Assembly: GCA_947462925.1 (NCBI GenBank)
Contig: CANHQP010000033.1
Coordinates: 1 to 38,809, forward strand
Length of the DNA: 38,809 nt
Source: Flavobacteriia bacterium
Lineage (GTDB): Bacteria > Bacteroidota > Bacteroidia > Flavobacteriales_D > Crocinitomicaceae
Reading direction: 5' to 3'
The position numbers were made by a program, and so were the translations under genes. The notes under the pieces were generated by a model. That model worked only from the letters and a program-made list of their open reading frames with translations, was not told the DNA's origin and ran no database searches. Of this stretch, positions 8,519-17,666 are shown in pieces (position 1 is the stretch's first letter; each line of letters begins with the position of its first letter).

Positions 8519-9100
8519 GTGCATTTAGAGACAAGATATGGGTAAAAAACCACACTCCAACTAACTTTCATTTCGTGGAGACTGAAGGACACAAAGATTT
8601 CGTCCCTAGCGCGACTAGTTCATGCTTGAGACTTTTTTTTACCCATATTTTATACCTATAGTGACGAGTTCCTTCGTCGGTAATAGTTTTTGCACGTATT
8701 TCATCACAAAGAGGATGAAATGCCGCAGTTTTCAGGTTTTAAAGTGATCGATAACTAGTTATGAAAACAAAAAGTGCCATTAGGCACTAAATATGGGTAA
8801 AAAACCAAACTCCAACTAACTTTCGTCCTGTAGGGACGATATGATGCAAAGATTTCGTCCCTAGCGCGACTAGTTCATGCTTGAGACATTTTTTTACCCA
8901 TATTTCATCCCTATCGGGACGAGTTCATTCGAGGTGAATAGTTTTTACCCACATTTCATCCCTATCAGGATGAAGTTGTCATAGATTTTAGATTTCAGAA
9001 TAAACTAAAACTTATTAGGAAAACACTAAAGTGCCATTAGGCATGACATATGGGTAAAAAACAACACCCCACCAAACCTTCGTCCCGTAGGGACGATATT
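8519..9100. repeat. Array of about 256-bp repeats built from palindromes
   Basis: Unit starts at 8519, 8774 and 9031 (spacing 255 and 257); the third copy is cut after about 70 bases. Each unit opens with GTGCC-n-GGCAC (perfect in copy 2, decayed in copy 1, cut short in copy 3), then ATATGGGTAAAAAA, then in copies 2 and 3 CGTCC-n-GGGACG (8824-8838 and 9081-9095); copy 1 has lost this palindrome. In copies 1 and 2 this is followed by an inverted TTTTTTACCCATAT arm (8635-8648 and 8890-8903) and CATCC-n-GGATG-type palindromes. A stretch of some 40 bases containing CGTCCCTAGCGCGACTAG is identical in copies 1 and 2. No ORF is credible here. It resembles the palindromic intergenic repeats common in Bacteroidota genomes, but its tandem arrangement is unusual. 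Confidence 0.8.
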
Positions 9101-9399
9101 TGAAGAAACCCAGTAGTTATCCACAGTTCTTCGTTTTTCTGATACCAAACCAAAAATCATAGATCTACAACAAAAAAACCTGAAAATTGCAAAAAACCTA
9201 AAATATAATACCTTGAAAATGAATCTTCCCCCTTACCGCCAAAGGCAGCAACGCAGTTAATCCCCCTCCAAAGGGGGAAACTAATAATCCTACACAAAAT
9301 ACTGATTTTCAAAGGATTAATTAATTTCATCCTTCTTCAAAAACATAAAACTGCTATGTTTTGAATTTTAACTAAATTCACAGCCATAAAACACTTCTT
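9101..9399. other. Gene-free stretch before the amidohydrolases
   Basis: No credible ORF or RNA gene. It holds a single TTATCCACA (9117-9125), which matches a DnaA box but stands alone, and repeat copy B at 9225-9280. The promoter of the downstream operon should lie in the last 100 bases, but no exact TAnnTTTG is present; TAAATTCA at about 9373-9380 is the closest. Confidence 0.5.
9225..9280. repeat. Interspersed CTTCCCCCTT...AAGGGGGAA inverted repeat, copy B
   Basis: Arms CTTCCCCCTT (9225-9234) and AAGGGGGAAA (9271-9280) flank about 36 bases. An inner hairpin, TCCCCCT-CCAA-AGGGGGA (9261-9278), uses the same right arm, so two folds compete. Same family as 3031-3100 and 34084-34138. Confidence 0.65.
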
Positions 9400-12300
9400 A
9401 TGAGAATAATTATTCTTCTATTTCTATGCTTTTCCTTTTGTGTCAGCGCGCAAGAACTTTCTCCAAAAAACGGTACAGCGCAATCTAAAGCAAGTTATTA
9501 CGCTTTGACGAACGCCACCATTTACGTTTCTCCAACCGTGAAAATTGAAAAGGGCACCATCCTAATCAAGGACGACAAAATTGTCGAAACGGGTAAAACG
9601 GTCAAAATTCCACAAGAAGCAGTGGTGATTGATTGTGAAGGAAAAACGATCATGCCAGCTTTCATTGAAACCAATACCAATTTGGGTTTACCTGCACCAA
9701 CAGGAAGAAGACACGGAAATTCTCCTCAATTGGAAACTTCCAAAAAAGGCGCTTATCATTGGAATGAAACGATTCATCCTGAAGTGAATGCAGTTGATTC
9801 TTACACTTTTGACGAAGAAAAATGCAAACAATGGTTGCAAATGGGTTTTGGAATGGTTTCAACGCACATCAACGACGGAATCATGCGCGGAACGGGAACT
9901 TTGGTTTCTTTGGGTAAATCGAATTACAACAAACAAATCTTGAAAAGTGAATCAGCAGCTTATTTTTCATTCAAAAATGGAAATTCTAGTCAAACGTACC
10001 CGTCTTCACAAATGGGAAGTATTGCGCTGATAAGACAAACATTCTACGACCAAAAATGGTATCAAAGCAATCAAAATAAAGAATTGAATTTATCGCTTGA
10101 AGCATTATCTGCACAAATGAAATTGCCTTTGTTTTTTCAAACAGATGACAAATTGGAAATTCTGCGAGTTGCAAAAATCGGTAAGGAATTTAATTTGAAT
10201 TTCGCATACATCGGTTCTGGAAATGAATACGAAATCATTCCTGCATTGAAAAAATTAAACGGAACTCTTGTTTTACCAATTAATTTCCCTGACGCTTTTG
10301 AAGTCAAAGATCCTTACATCGCGAAGCAAATTCCATTAAGTGATTTAAAAAATTGGGAATTGGCGCCTTCGAATCCTTATTTGTTGCGCAAAGATGGTAT
10401 CAACATCATTTTATCGGCAACAGGAAATGCTACGCCAGCGGATTTCTGGAAAAACATTCAAAAAGCAATTTCTAGAGGACTAACAGCTGAAGAAGCGTTG
10501 CGTGCTTTGACCGTTGCACCAGCAGAATTATTGGGAATTCAAGCAGAATTTGGTACCTTGGAAAATGGCAAAAAAGCAAGTTTTGTGATTTATGACAACA
10601 ATCCTTTTGTTCTAGAAGCGACGTTATTGGAATCATGGTTATTGGGAGAGCAAAATATCCTTGTTCAAAAACAAACCAATGACATCAGAGGAAAATACAA
10701 TGCACTGATTGATGGAGAAACAATTCCTTTCGAAATTACTGGAACAATTGAAAAACCAGCAGTGAAGTTCAAAACCATGGTCACTAAAACTGATACGATC
10801 ACAAAAATCGCAAAAACTGATACGATTTCAACCAATTGCTTTTCAAATTTAATCGGAAATGATTTGACAATTCAATTTAATTCCAAAAATCAAAAATGGG
10901 AAGGAAGTGTGAATTTGCATGCCAAAGTGAACGCCAAAGTAGGAGTTTTTGAAGGCGACGGAACTTTGCCTGACGGAAGATGGATCAAATGGACAGCAAT
11001 TCGAAATAAGTTAAATGAAAAGCCGGATGAAAAGAAACCTTTCAAATTAGATTCCTTGCCGCTGGGCAAACCATGGTTCCCAAATTTGGCTTATGGTTTT
11101 GATTCTATTCCAACTAAACAAACGATATTCATTCAAAACGCAACGCTTTGGACCAATGAAGCTGAAGGAATTGTAGAAAAAGGAAATGTGTTGGTTGTGG
11201 ACGGAAAAATCAAATTTGTTGGTAAAGAAACACCAACACTTCCAGCAGGAACAACAATAATCGACGCTACAGGAAAACACGTTACCAGTGGAATTATCGA
11301 TGAACATTCGCACATTGCAATTTCAAAAGGCGTGAATGAAAGCGGTCAATCCATCACAGCAGAAGTAAGCATTGGCGACGTTGTGAAATCTGATGATATC
11401 AATATTTATAGACAATTGAGTGGAGGTGTTACAGCAGCGCAATTGTTGCACGGTTCTGCCAATCCAATCGGCGGTCAATCGGCACTTATCAAATTAAAAT
11501 GGGGACACACACCAGAAGAAATGGTTATTCCAAATGCGCCTAAATTCATCAAATTTGCCTTGGGTGAAAATGTGAAACAAGCCAATTGGGGCGATGATAA
11601 TTCAGTAAGATTTCCGCAAACAAGAATGGGCGTGGAGCAAGTTTTTTACGACGGATTTGAACGCGCTAGAAAATACCAAGCCGACAAAATCAACTGGTTG
11701 TCGCTATCAGAGAAAAAAAGAGCGCAATCAGGTTTCCAAGCTCCAAGATTTGATTTGGAATTGGAAGTTTTGAGTGAAATTTTGAAAAGCGAGCGATTTA
11801 TTACTTGCCATTCTTATGTGCAATCAGAAATCAATATGTTGATGCACGTGGCGGACTCAATGGGATTCAAAATCAATACTTTTACCCACATTTTGGAAGG
11901 ATATAAAGTGGCTGACAAAATGAAAAAACATGGAGTTGGCGCTTCAACTTTCGCAGATTGGTGGGCTTACAAATTTGAAGTGAACGATGCGATTCCTTAC
12001 AATGCTGCTATTTTGAATCAGCAAGGAATTGTGACGGCGATTAATTCTGACGATGCCGAAATGGGACGAAGATTGAATCAAGAAGCTGCAAAAACGGTGA
12101 AATATGGCGGCGTTTCTGAGATTGACGCTTGGAAAATGGTGACTTTGAATCCAGCCAAATTGTTGCATTTAGACAATAAAATGGGAAGTTTGAAAATCGG
12201 TAAAGATGCTGACATTGTGATTTGGTCAACCAATCCATTGAGTGTTGAAGCGAAAGTGGAAAAAACGATCATCGACGGCGAAATATTATTTGATGTTGAA

Positions 12301-12474
12301 AGAGATTTGACATTGCGTACCAGAAATGCTTCAGAAAAAGCAAGAATTATTTCTAAAATGCTGATTTCAAATGAAAAAGGCGAACCAGCTAAAGCATTCG
12401 AAAAGAAAAAGCGCAAGGAATTTCATTGCAATACAATCGGCGAAGAAGGAAGTGAAGGCGCAAATGAGCATTAA
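9400..12474 (+). CDS. Secreted double amidohydrolase, N-terminal unit degenerate
   Basis: 1024 residues with a signal peptide (about 1-18, ending VSAQE). It contains two amidohydrolase (imidazolonepropionase-like) units. The C-terminal unit (about 575-980) has the full metal site: DEHSH with His636 and His638, His804 in CHSYVQ, His830 in FTHILEG, and Asp884 in NSDDAE. The N-terminal unit (about 30-430) keeps the barrel-like framework and a C-terminal GTLENGKKASFVIYD strand, but the HxH is replaced (IETNTN) and the late aspartate is missing. It is exported, so probably acts on a peptide- or amide-type substrate in the periplasm; the substrate is unknown. It is followed 28 bp later by another degenerate amidohydrolase, so the two are probably co-expressed and may form one complex. 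A lysine-rich tail ends the protein. Confidence 0.85.
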   Translation: MRIIILLFLCFSFCVSAQELSPKNGTAQSKASYYALTNATIYVSPTVKIEKGTILIKDDKIVETGKTVKIPQEAVVIDCEGKTIMPAFIETNTNLGLPAPTGRRHGNSPQLETSKKGAYHWNETIHPEVNAVDSYTFDEEKCKQWLQMGFGMVSTHINDGIMRGTGTLVSLGKSNYNKQILKSESAAYFSFKNGNSSQTYPSSQMGSIALIRQTFYDQKWYQSNQNKELNLSLEALSAQMKLPLFFQTDDKLEILRVAKIGKEFNLNFAYIGSGNEYEIIPALKKLNGTLVLPINFPDAFEVKDPYIAKQIPLSDLKNWELAPSNPYLLRKDGINIILSATGNATPADFWKNIQKAISRGLTAEEALRALTVAPAELLGIQAEFGTLENGKKASFVIYDNNPFVLEATLLESWLLGEQNILVQKQTNDIRGKYNALIDGETIPFEITGTIEKPAVKFKTMVTKTDTITKIAKTDTISTNCFSNLIGNDLTIQFNSKNQKWEGSVNLHAKVNAKVGVFEGDGTLPDGRWIKWTAIRNKLNEKPDEKKPFKLDSLPLGKPWFPNLAYGFDSIPTKQTIFIQNATLWTNEAEGIVEKGNVLVVDGKIKFVGKETPTLPAGTTIIDATGKHVTSGIIDEHSHIAISKGVNESGQSITAEVSIGDVVKSDDINIYRQLSGGVTAAQLLHGSANPIGGQSALIKLKWGHTPEEMVIPNAPKFIKFALGENVKQANWGDDNSVRFPQTRMGVEQVFYDGFERARKYQADKINWLSLSEKKRAQSGFQAPRFDLELEVLSEILKSERFITCHSYVQSEINMLMHVADSMGFKINTFTHILEGYKVADKMKKHGVGASTFADWWAYKFEVNDAIPYNAAILNQQGIVTAINSDDAEMGRRLNQEAAKTVKYGGVSEIDAWKMVTLNPAKLLHLDNKMGSLKIGKDADIVIWSTNPLSVEAKVEKTIIDGEILFDVERDLTLRTRNASEKARIISKMLISNEKGEPAKAFEKKKRKEFHCNTIGEEGSEGANEH

Positions 12475-12502
12475 AAAATTATCGAATTAAAATATTGAAG
12501 AA

Positions 12503-13783
12503 ATGAAATTTATCATTCAAATAATAGCGCTTGTTTTCTGTGTTTCGGTGCAAGCACAAAATGCGAATAAGAAATTGCTTATCAATGGCTATTTACATAT
12601 TGGAAATGGCAAAGTGATTGAAAAATCTTTGGTCGGAATTGAAGGCGACAAAATCATCTTGGTGAAAAATGCGTTGGCGTACACGATCAAAAACGAAGAT
12701 TGGGACACCATCATCGATATTTCAAATCAACACATTTATCCTGGATTTGTTGCACCAAATTCTACTTTGGGATTGACAGAAATTGATGCGGTGAGAGCAA
12801 CGCGAGATTTTGCTGAAGTGGGAATTTTCAATCCGCATGTGCGGGCATTGATTGCTTATAACGTAGAATCGAAAGTGATTGCAACAGTGCGAACAAATGG
12901 CGTTTTATTAACACAGGCAACACCTAGAAGCGGACAAATCACAGGAACTTCAAGTGTGATGCATTTGGGTGGTTGGAACTGGGAAGACGCAGTTGCCAAA
13001 ACAGACGACGGAATCCACGTAAACTGGCCACAAAGCATGCAAGGTGGCGGTTGGTGGGCAGAACCAGCGAGCAAAAAACGCAATGAAAATTACGATGTTC
13101 AAAGACAGGAATTGACACAATTTTTCAATTTGGCAAAAGTTTATGCGAAAGCAAAAGAACCTGTTTTAGACTTGAGATTTGAAGCTATGAAAGCAACGTT
13201 TCAAGGAAATAAAAGGGTTTATTTTCATGCAAACGACATTCAGCAGTTGCTAGATGTCATTGATTTTGTGCACAATTTCGAAATTCCATTTCCTGTAATT
13301 GTTGGCGGTTATGATGCACATTTAGTCGCACGACAATTGAAAGACGCACAAATTCCAGTAATGCTTCCACGTTTGCACAGTTTGCCAGAATTGGAAGAAG
13401 ATGCAGTTGATTTGCCATACAAACTTCCTTATTTATTGCAAACTGCTGGAGTAAAATTTTGTTTGCAAAACGAAGGCGACATGGAAGCGATGAATGCCAG
13501 AAATTTACCTTTCCTTGCTGGAACTGCGATGGCTTATGGATTGACAGAAGAAGAAGCAATTCGCTCGATCAGCTTAAGCGCTTGTGAAATCATGGGCATG
13601 GAAAAGCAATTCGGTTCAATCGAAGAAGGTAAAATTGCAACACTTTTCGTCTCTAAAGGAAATGCGTTAGATATGCGTACCAATTTGGTAACGTCTATTT
13701 TGATGAATGGAAAGTGGATTGCTGTGACAAATACACAAACTGAATTATTCAAAAAGTATAGTGAAAAATTAAGTGGAAATTGA
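12503..13783 (+). CDS. Secreted amidohydrolase-like protein lacking metal ligands
   Basis: 426 residues with a signal peptide (1-18, VSVQAQ). The overall layout is that of an imidazolonepropionase-like amidohydrolase: N-terminal beta sandwich strands, a barrel, then TEEEAIRSISLSACEIMG and FGSIEEGKIATLFVSKG. The HxH site reads APNST instead, and the usual barrel-end aspartate is not seen (LQNEGDM in its place). It is therefore probably not a hydrolase by itself. It lies in one operon with the larger protein upstream and resembles that protein's N-terminal unit, which suggests a non-catalytic or regulatory partner. A terminator follows at 13832. Confidence 0.75.
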   Translation: MKFIIQIIALVFCVSVQAQNANKKLLINGYLHIGNGKVIEKSLVGIEGDKIILVKNALAYTIKNEDWDTIIDISNQHIYPGFVAPNSTLGLTEIDAVRATRDFAEVGIFNPHVRALIAYNVESKVIATVRTNGVLLTQATPRSGQITGTSSVMHLGGWNWEDAVAKTDDGIHVNWPQSMQGGGWWAEPASKKRNENYDVQRQELTQFFNLAKVYAKAKEPVLDLRFEAMKATFQGNKRVYFHANDIQQLLDVIDFVHNFEIPFPVIVGGYDAHLVARQLKDAQIPVMLPRLHSLPELEEDAVDLPYKLPYLLQTAGVKFCLQNEGDMEAMNARNLPFLAGTAMAYGLTEEEAIRSISLSACEIMGMEKQFGSIEEGKIATLFVSKGNALDMRTNLVTSILMNGKWIAVTNTQTELFKKYSEKLSGN

Positions 13784-13831
13784 TTAAAATTATCAGTTTT
13801 TAAATGTCTGTAATTCAAAATTTTAAGTCTT

Positions 13832-13877
13832 AAATCATCAAAACTTGTAAATTTTGCAAGTTTTGATGATTTTTGTT
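13832..13877 (+). terminator. Terminator of the amidohydrolase operon
   Basis: A 16-bp perfect stem (13832-13847 with 13857-13872), a 9-base loop, and a T-rich tail (TTTTTGTTTTTG). It isolates the operon from mfd downstream. Confidence 0.85.
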
Positions 13878-13905
13878 TTTGTCCTGATTTAGCTTTGCTT
13901 TCCAA

Positions 13906-13936
13906 TTGCCATTAAAACATTTTATCCGCATCTTTG
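13906..13936 (+). promoter_or_regulatory. Possible mfd promoter
   Basis: TTG at 13906-13908, 20 bases, then CATCTTTG at 13929-13936, one mismatch from TAnnTTTG. It lies 51 bases before the ATG at 13988. Weak evidence. Confidence 0.35.
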
Positions 13937-13987
13937 TACTTTAATTGAACTCTTTCATTTCAGACAAAAACATTTTTCTTCAAACGC

Positions 13988-16900
13988 ATGAATCAAGCGG
14001 AATTTTTACAGCTTTTTAAAAAATACAATCAAGTAGATCAAGTGGCGAATGCATTGCAAGAATCAGAAATTCGCATTCAGTTGAAAGGTTTGGTTGGTTC
14101 GTCGCGTGCTGCAATTGCTTCGGCGGTTGCTAGTCAAGTTCCAGGAAATCATCTTTTTGTGTTGAGCGACAAAGAAGAAGCTGCCTATTTCTTAAATGAC
14201 TTAGAAAATCTTTTCCCAAACGAAAAACACATCGTTTTCTATCCTGCTTCGTATCGTTCTGCTTACCATTTTGAAGAAACCGACAATGCGAATGTGGTTT
14301 TGCGTGCAGAAGTACTAGAGAAAATAAACAATGGAACAAACACATGGATTGTCACTTATCCACAGGCGTTGTTCGAAAAAATTCCCACGCAAAAAAAGCT
14401 GACTGAAAATACTTTAAAGGTCCAAAAAGGAAAAACTTATTCCTTGGATTTTATGAATGAATTGTTGCTTGAATATGGCTTTGAAAGACTTGATTTTGTT
14501 TACGAACCAGGACAATTTGCTATCCGCGGGGGAATTTTAGATGTATTCTCATTTGCCAACGATCAACCATTTCGCGTTGAATTTTTTGGCGATGAAGTAG
14601 ATTCAATTCGTACGTTCGATCCTGTTGATCAACTTTCTGTAAACAACCACGATTTTTTCAATATCATTCCTAATGTGCAACGCCACTTAATGCAAGATGG
14701 TTTTGGTACTTTTTTGGATTTCGTTGGAAAACAAAGTACCGTTTGGATTTCTTCCAATCAGCTAATCGTAAATATGTTGTCTAAAGAATACGACAAAGCG
14801 GTAAAGATTTACGAAGGACTCAATCATACGATCAAACAAACAATTCCATCGGATTTATATACGCACAAAACAGAATGGCTTGAAAAATTAGAAGCATTTT
14901 CAGTCGTTGAATGGGGACCAGATTTTTCATTCAAGCCATCCGTTGAAATTGCGTTTAAAGTTCAATCTCAACCGGCTTTCAATAAGAATTTCGAATTGTT
15001 GAAAGACGATTTAACTGCAAGAAAAAAAGCTGGTTTCACCAATTTATTCTTCTCGAATCAGCCGAAGCAAATCGAACGTTTGTATTCCATTTTTGAAGAC
15101 ATTGGCGCTGACGTTGAATTCATTTCGATGCCAATCGCGTTGCACGAAGGTTTCATCTTTCAAGATTTGAAATTGGTTTGTTATACGGATCATCAAATCT
15201 TTGAACGTTACCACCGTTTCAAATTAAAAGAAGGTTTTTCGCAAGCCAAACAAGCGTTGACTTTGAAGGAAATTTACAACCTTCAAAAAGGCGATTATGT
15301 GACGCACATCGATCACGGAGTTGGACAATTTTCTGGTTTACAAACGATTGATGTCAATGGAAAACCGCAAGAAGCGATTCGTTTGATTTACAAAGATGGC
15401 GACGTTTTGTATGTGAGTATTCACTCTTTGCACCGAATTTCAAAGTTCACTGGAAAAGAAGGTACTGCGCCCAAAATGAATAAATTGGGAACGCAAACTT
15501 GGACAACACTTAAAAATAAAACCAAATCAAAAATCAAAGAAATTGCCTTTGATTTGATACAACTTTACGCCAAACGAAAATCTCAACCAGGTTTTGCATT
15601 TATGCCAGATACTTATTTGCAAAATGAGTTGGAAGCGTCGTTTATGTATGAAGATACGCCCGATCAGTTGAAAACCACGCAAGCAATCAAGGAAGACATG
15701 GAATCGCCTACACCGATGGATCGTTTGGTTTGTGGTGACGTTGGTTTTGGGAAAACAGAATTGGCGATTCGAGCTGCATTCAAGGCGGTTACAGACAGTA
15801 AACAAGTAGCAATTTTAGTTCCAACGACGATTTTGTCGCACCAACATTACAGAAGTTTCAGCGAGCGATTGAAAGATTTTCCTGTTACTGTAGATTACAT
15901 CAATCGTTTCAAAAGTGCGAAACAAGTCACTGAAACCTTGAGAAAAGTAGCTGCAGGTGAAATTGACATTTTGGTTGGAACTCATAAAATTGTCGGAGAA
16001 AAAGTCAAATTCAAAGATTTGGGATTGATGATTATTGACGAAGAACAAAAATTTGGTGTCGCAGTAAAAGACAAATTGAAAACATTGAAAGCGACCGTCG
16101 ATACTCTGACATTAACAGCTACTCCAATTCCAAGAACCTTACAATTTTCACTTATGGGCGCGCGTGATTTGAGTATTATCAACACACCTCCGCCGAATCG
16201 TCAACCCGTTTTGACGGAAGTGATTCAATTCAATGAAGAAGCGATTCGAGATGCCATTGCGTATGAAGTAAGTCGCGGCGGACAAGTTTATTTTGTGCAC
16301 AATCGTTTGCAAAATATCAAGGAAGTTTCTGGAATGATTCAACGCTTGTGTCCTGGGGTGCGCGTGGGAATTGGTCACGGACAAATGGACGGAAAACAGT
16401 TGGAGAAAATCATGATGGATTTCATCCAAGGAGAATACGATGTATTGTTGGCAACGACGATTATCGAGTCTGGAATTGATATTTCGAATGCCAATACGAT
16501 GATTATCAATAATGCGCAGAATTTTGGATTGAGTGATTTACACCAATTACGTGGTCGCGTTGGACGTTCCAATAAAAAAGCATTTTGTTATTTGATTGCG
16601 CCGAAATACCACGAAATGACTTCAGAAGCCAGAAAACGATTGGAAGCTTTGGTGCAATTTTCAGATTTGGGGTCTGGATTCAACATTGCGATGAAAGATT
16701 TGGATATACGTGGCGCAGGAAATTTATTGGGTGGTGAACAAAGTGGATTCATTGCAGACATTGGTTTTGAGATGTATCAAAAAATCTTGAATGAAGCGAT
16801 GAAAGAATTGCGTGAATCAGAATTCAAAGATTTGTTTGCGGAAAGAAATACAGATCAGTTTGTCACTTTCGTCAAAGATTGCGTGATCGAAACAGATTTA

Positions 16901-17323
16901 GAAATCAGGATTCCAGATGATTATGTAAACAATGTCGCTGAACGATTGAGTTTGTATCAAAAACTAGACAGTTTAGAAAATAAAGAAGCATTAGACAAAT
17001 ACGGTCAAACCTTAATCGATCGATTTGGACCTTTGCCTCGAGCGGTGAAAGAACTTTTCAGATCTTTTGAATTGCGTTGGTTGGCGCAAGATTTGGGAAT
17101 CGAAAGATTGGTGATGAAATCCGGTTCCATGGTTTGTTATTTCATTTCAAATCCACAGTCGCCGTTTTACGATTCAGGGATTTTCCAACATGTCTTGAAA
17201 TTCGTTCAAAGCAATCCGAAAGATTGTAAATTGAGTGAGAAAAATGACAAATTACGATTGCTTTACAGTAATGTCATGACCATTGATCAGGCAGTGAAAC
17301 GATTGAATGAGATTGTGGAGTAA
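13988..17323 (+). CDS. mfd: Transcription-repair coupling factor Mfd
   Basis: 1111 residues. Mfd removes RNA polymerase stalled at DNA lesions and recruits UvrA. In order: UvrB-like N-terminal domains (to about 330, with YEPGQFAIRGGILDVFSFA), the CarD-like RNA polymerase-interacting domain (KGDYVTHIDHGVGQFSGL, about 436-453), the translocase with Walker A GDVGFGKTE (about residue 586), DEEQ (about 684), LTATPIPRTL, the GRVGRSN motif VI, and the C-terminal TRCF domain. Length fits the family. It is a single gene between a terminator and a promoter for the downstream toxin-antitoxin pair. Confidence 0.97.
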   Translation: MNQAEFLQLFKKYNQVDQVANALQESEIRIQLKGLVGSSRAAIASAVASQVPGNHLFVLSDKEEAAYFLNDLENLFPNEKHIVFYPASYRSAYHFEETDNANVVLRAEVLEKINNGTNTWIVTYPQALFEKIPTQKKLTENTLKVQKGKTYSLDFMNELLLEYGFERLDFVYEPGQFAIRGGILDVFSFANDQPFRVEFFGDEVDSIRTFDPVDQLSVNNHDFFNIIPNVQRHLMQDGFGTFLDFVGKQSTVWISSNQLIVNMLSKEYDKAVKIYEGLNHTIKQTIPSDLYTHKTEWLEKLEAFSVVEWGPDFSFKPSVEIAFKVQSQPAFNKNFELLKDDLTARKKAGFTNLFFSNQPKQIERLYSIFEDIGADVEFISMPIALHEGFIFQDLKLVCYTDHQIFERYHRFKLKEGFSQAKQALTLKEIYNLQKGDYVTHIDHGVGQFSGLQTIDVNGKPQEAIRLIYKDGDVLYVSIHSLHRISKFTGKEGTAPKMNKLGTQTWTTLKNKTKSKIKEIAFDLIQLYAKRKSQPGFAFMPDTYLQNELEASFMYEDTPDQLKTTQAIKEDMESPTPMDRLVCGDVGFGKTELAIRAAFKAVTDSKQVAILVPTTILSHQHYRSFSERLKDFPVTVDYINRFKSAKQVTETLRKVAAGEIDILVGTHKIVGEKVKFKDLGLMIIDEEQKFGVAVKDKLKTLKATVDTLTLTATPIPRTLQFSLMGARDLSIINTPPPNRQPVLTEVIQFNEEAIRDAIAYEVSRGGQVYFVHNRLQNIKEVSGMIQRLCPGVRVGIGHGQMDGKQLEKIMMDFIQGEYDVLLATTIIESGIDISNANTMIINNAQNFGLSDLHQLRGRVGRSNKKAFCYLIAPKYHEMTSEARKRLEALVQFSDLGSGFNIAMKDLDIRGAGNLLGGEQSGFIADIGFEMYQKILNEAMKELRESEFKDLFAERNTDQFVTFVKDCVIETDLEIRIPDDYVNNVAERLSLYQKLDSLENKEALDKYGQTLIDRFGPLPRAVKELFRSFELRWLAQDLGIERLVMKSGSMVCYFISNPQSPFYDSGIFQHVLKFVQSNPKDCKLSEKNDKLRLLYSNVMTIDQAVKRLNEIVE

Positions 17324-17342
17324 TACTTGATTATTTTTTTTG

Positions 17343-17350
17343 TAAATTTG
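17343..17350 (+). promoter_or_regulatory. -7 box of the MNT/HEPN pair
   Basis: TAAATTTG is an exact TAnnTTTG match, 19 bases before the ATG at 17370. It gives the pair its own promoter, as expected for a toxin-antitoxin module. Confidence 0.55.
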
Positions 17351-17369
17351 AGTAAAAATAATTCGTTGA

Positions 17370-17666
17370 ATGACAACCAAAGAAAGTATACTCGCAATTT
17401 TAAAATCCAATAAAGTTAAATTGACGCAATTTGGAATTAAAGAAGTTGGGCTTTTTGGTTCATATAGTCGCAACGAACAAGTAAAAGATAGCGATATTGA
17501 TTTACTTGTTGATTTTGATCCTGAAAAAGAAAATTTCGACAATTTTATGTCAGTTTATGAATTTCTAGAGAAGATTTTTAAAAATCACAAAATCGAAATT
17601 GTTACGAAAAATGGATTAAGTCCTCATATTGGTCCCTTTATTCTAAACGAAGTTGTTTATGCGTAA
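17370..17666 (+). CDS. mntA: MNT-domain nucleotidyltransferase, MntA-type antitoxin
   Basis: 98 residues, the usual size for minimal nucleotidyltransferases. The pol-beta-like motif is intact: GS at 30-31 and DxD at 42-44 (SDIDLLVDF), with a candidate third acidic residue in KIEIVTK. In studied MntA-HepT pairs the MNT protein AMPylates a tyrosine of the HEPN toxin and thereby silences it. The stop overlaps the start of the HEPN gene by 8 bp, which fits translational coupling and the antitoxin-first order. The symbol rests on family and pairing, not on tested activity. Confidence 0.88.
   Translation: MTTKESILAILKSNKVKLTQFGIKEVGLFGSYSRNEQVKDSDIDLLVDFDPEKENFDNFMSVYEFLEKIFKNHKIEIVTKNGLSPHIGPFILNEVVYA

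Noticed and set aside
8413..8661. An 82-codon plus-strand ORF in the repeat array
   Set aside because: It runs antisense to a promoter and into diverged repeats; no codon bias or homology.
8519..9100. CRISPR array
   Set aside because: Repeats are about 256 bp apart with palindromes of several kinds, no uniform spacers and no cas genes.
9117..9125. TTATCCACA, a perfect DnaA box
   Set aside because: It stands alone with no cluster of boxes, no AT-rich unwinding pattern and no dnaA or other origin genes, so an origin claim is not supported.
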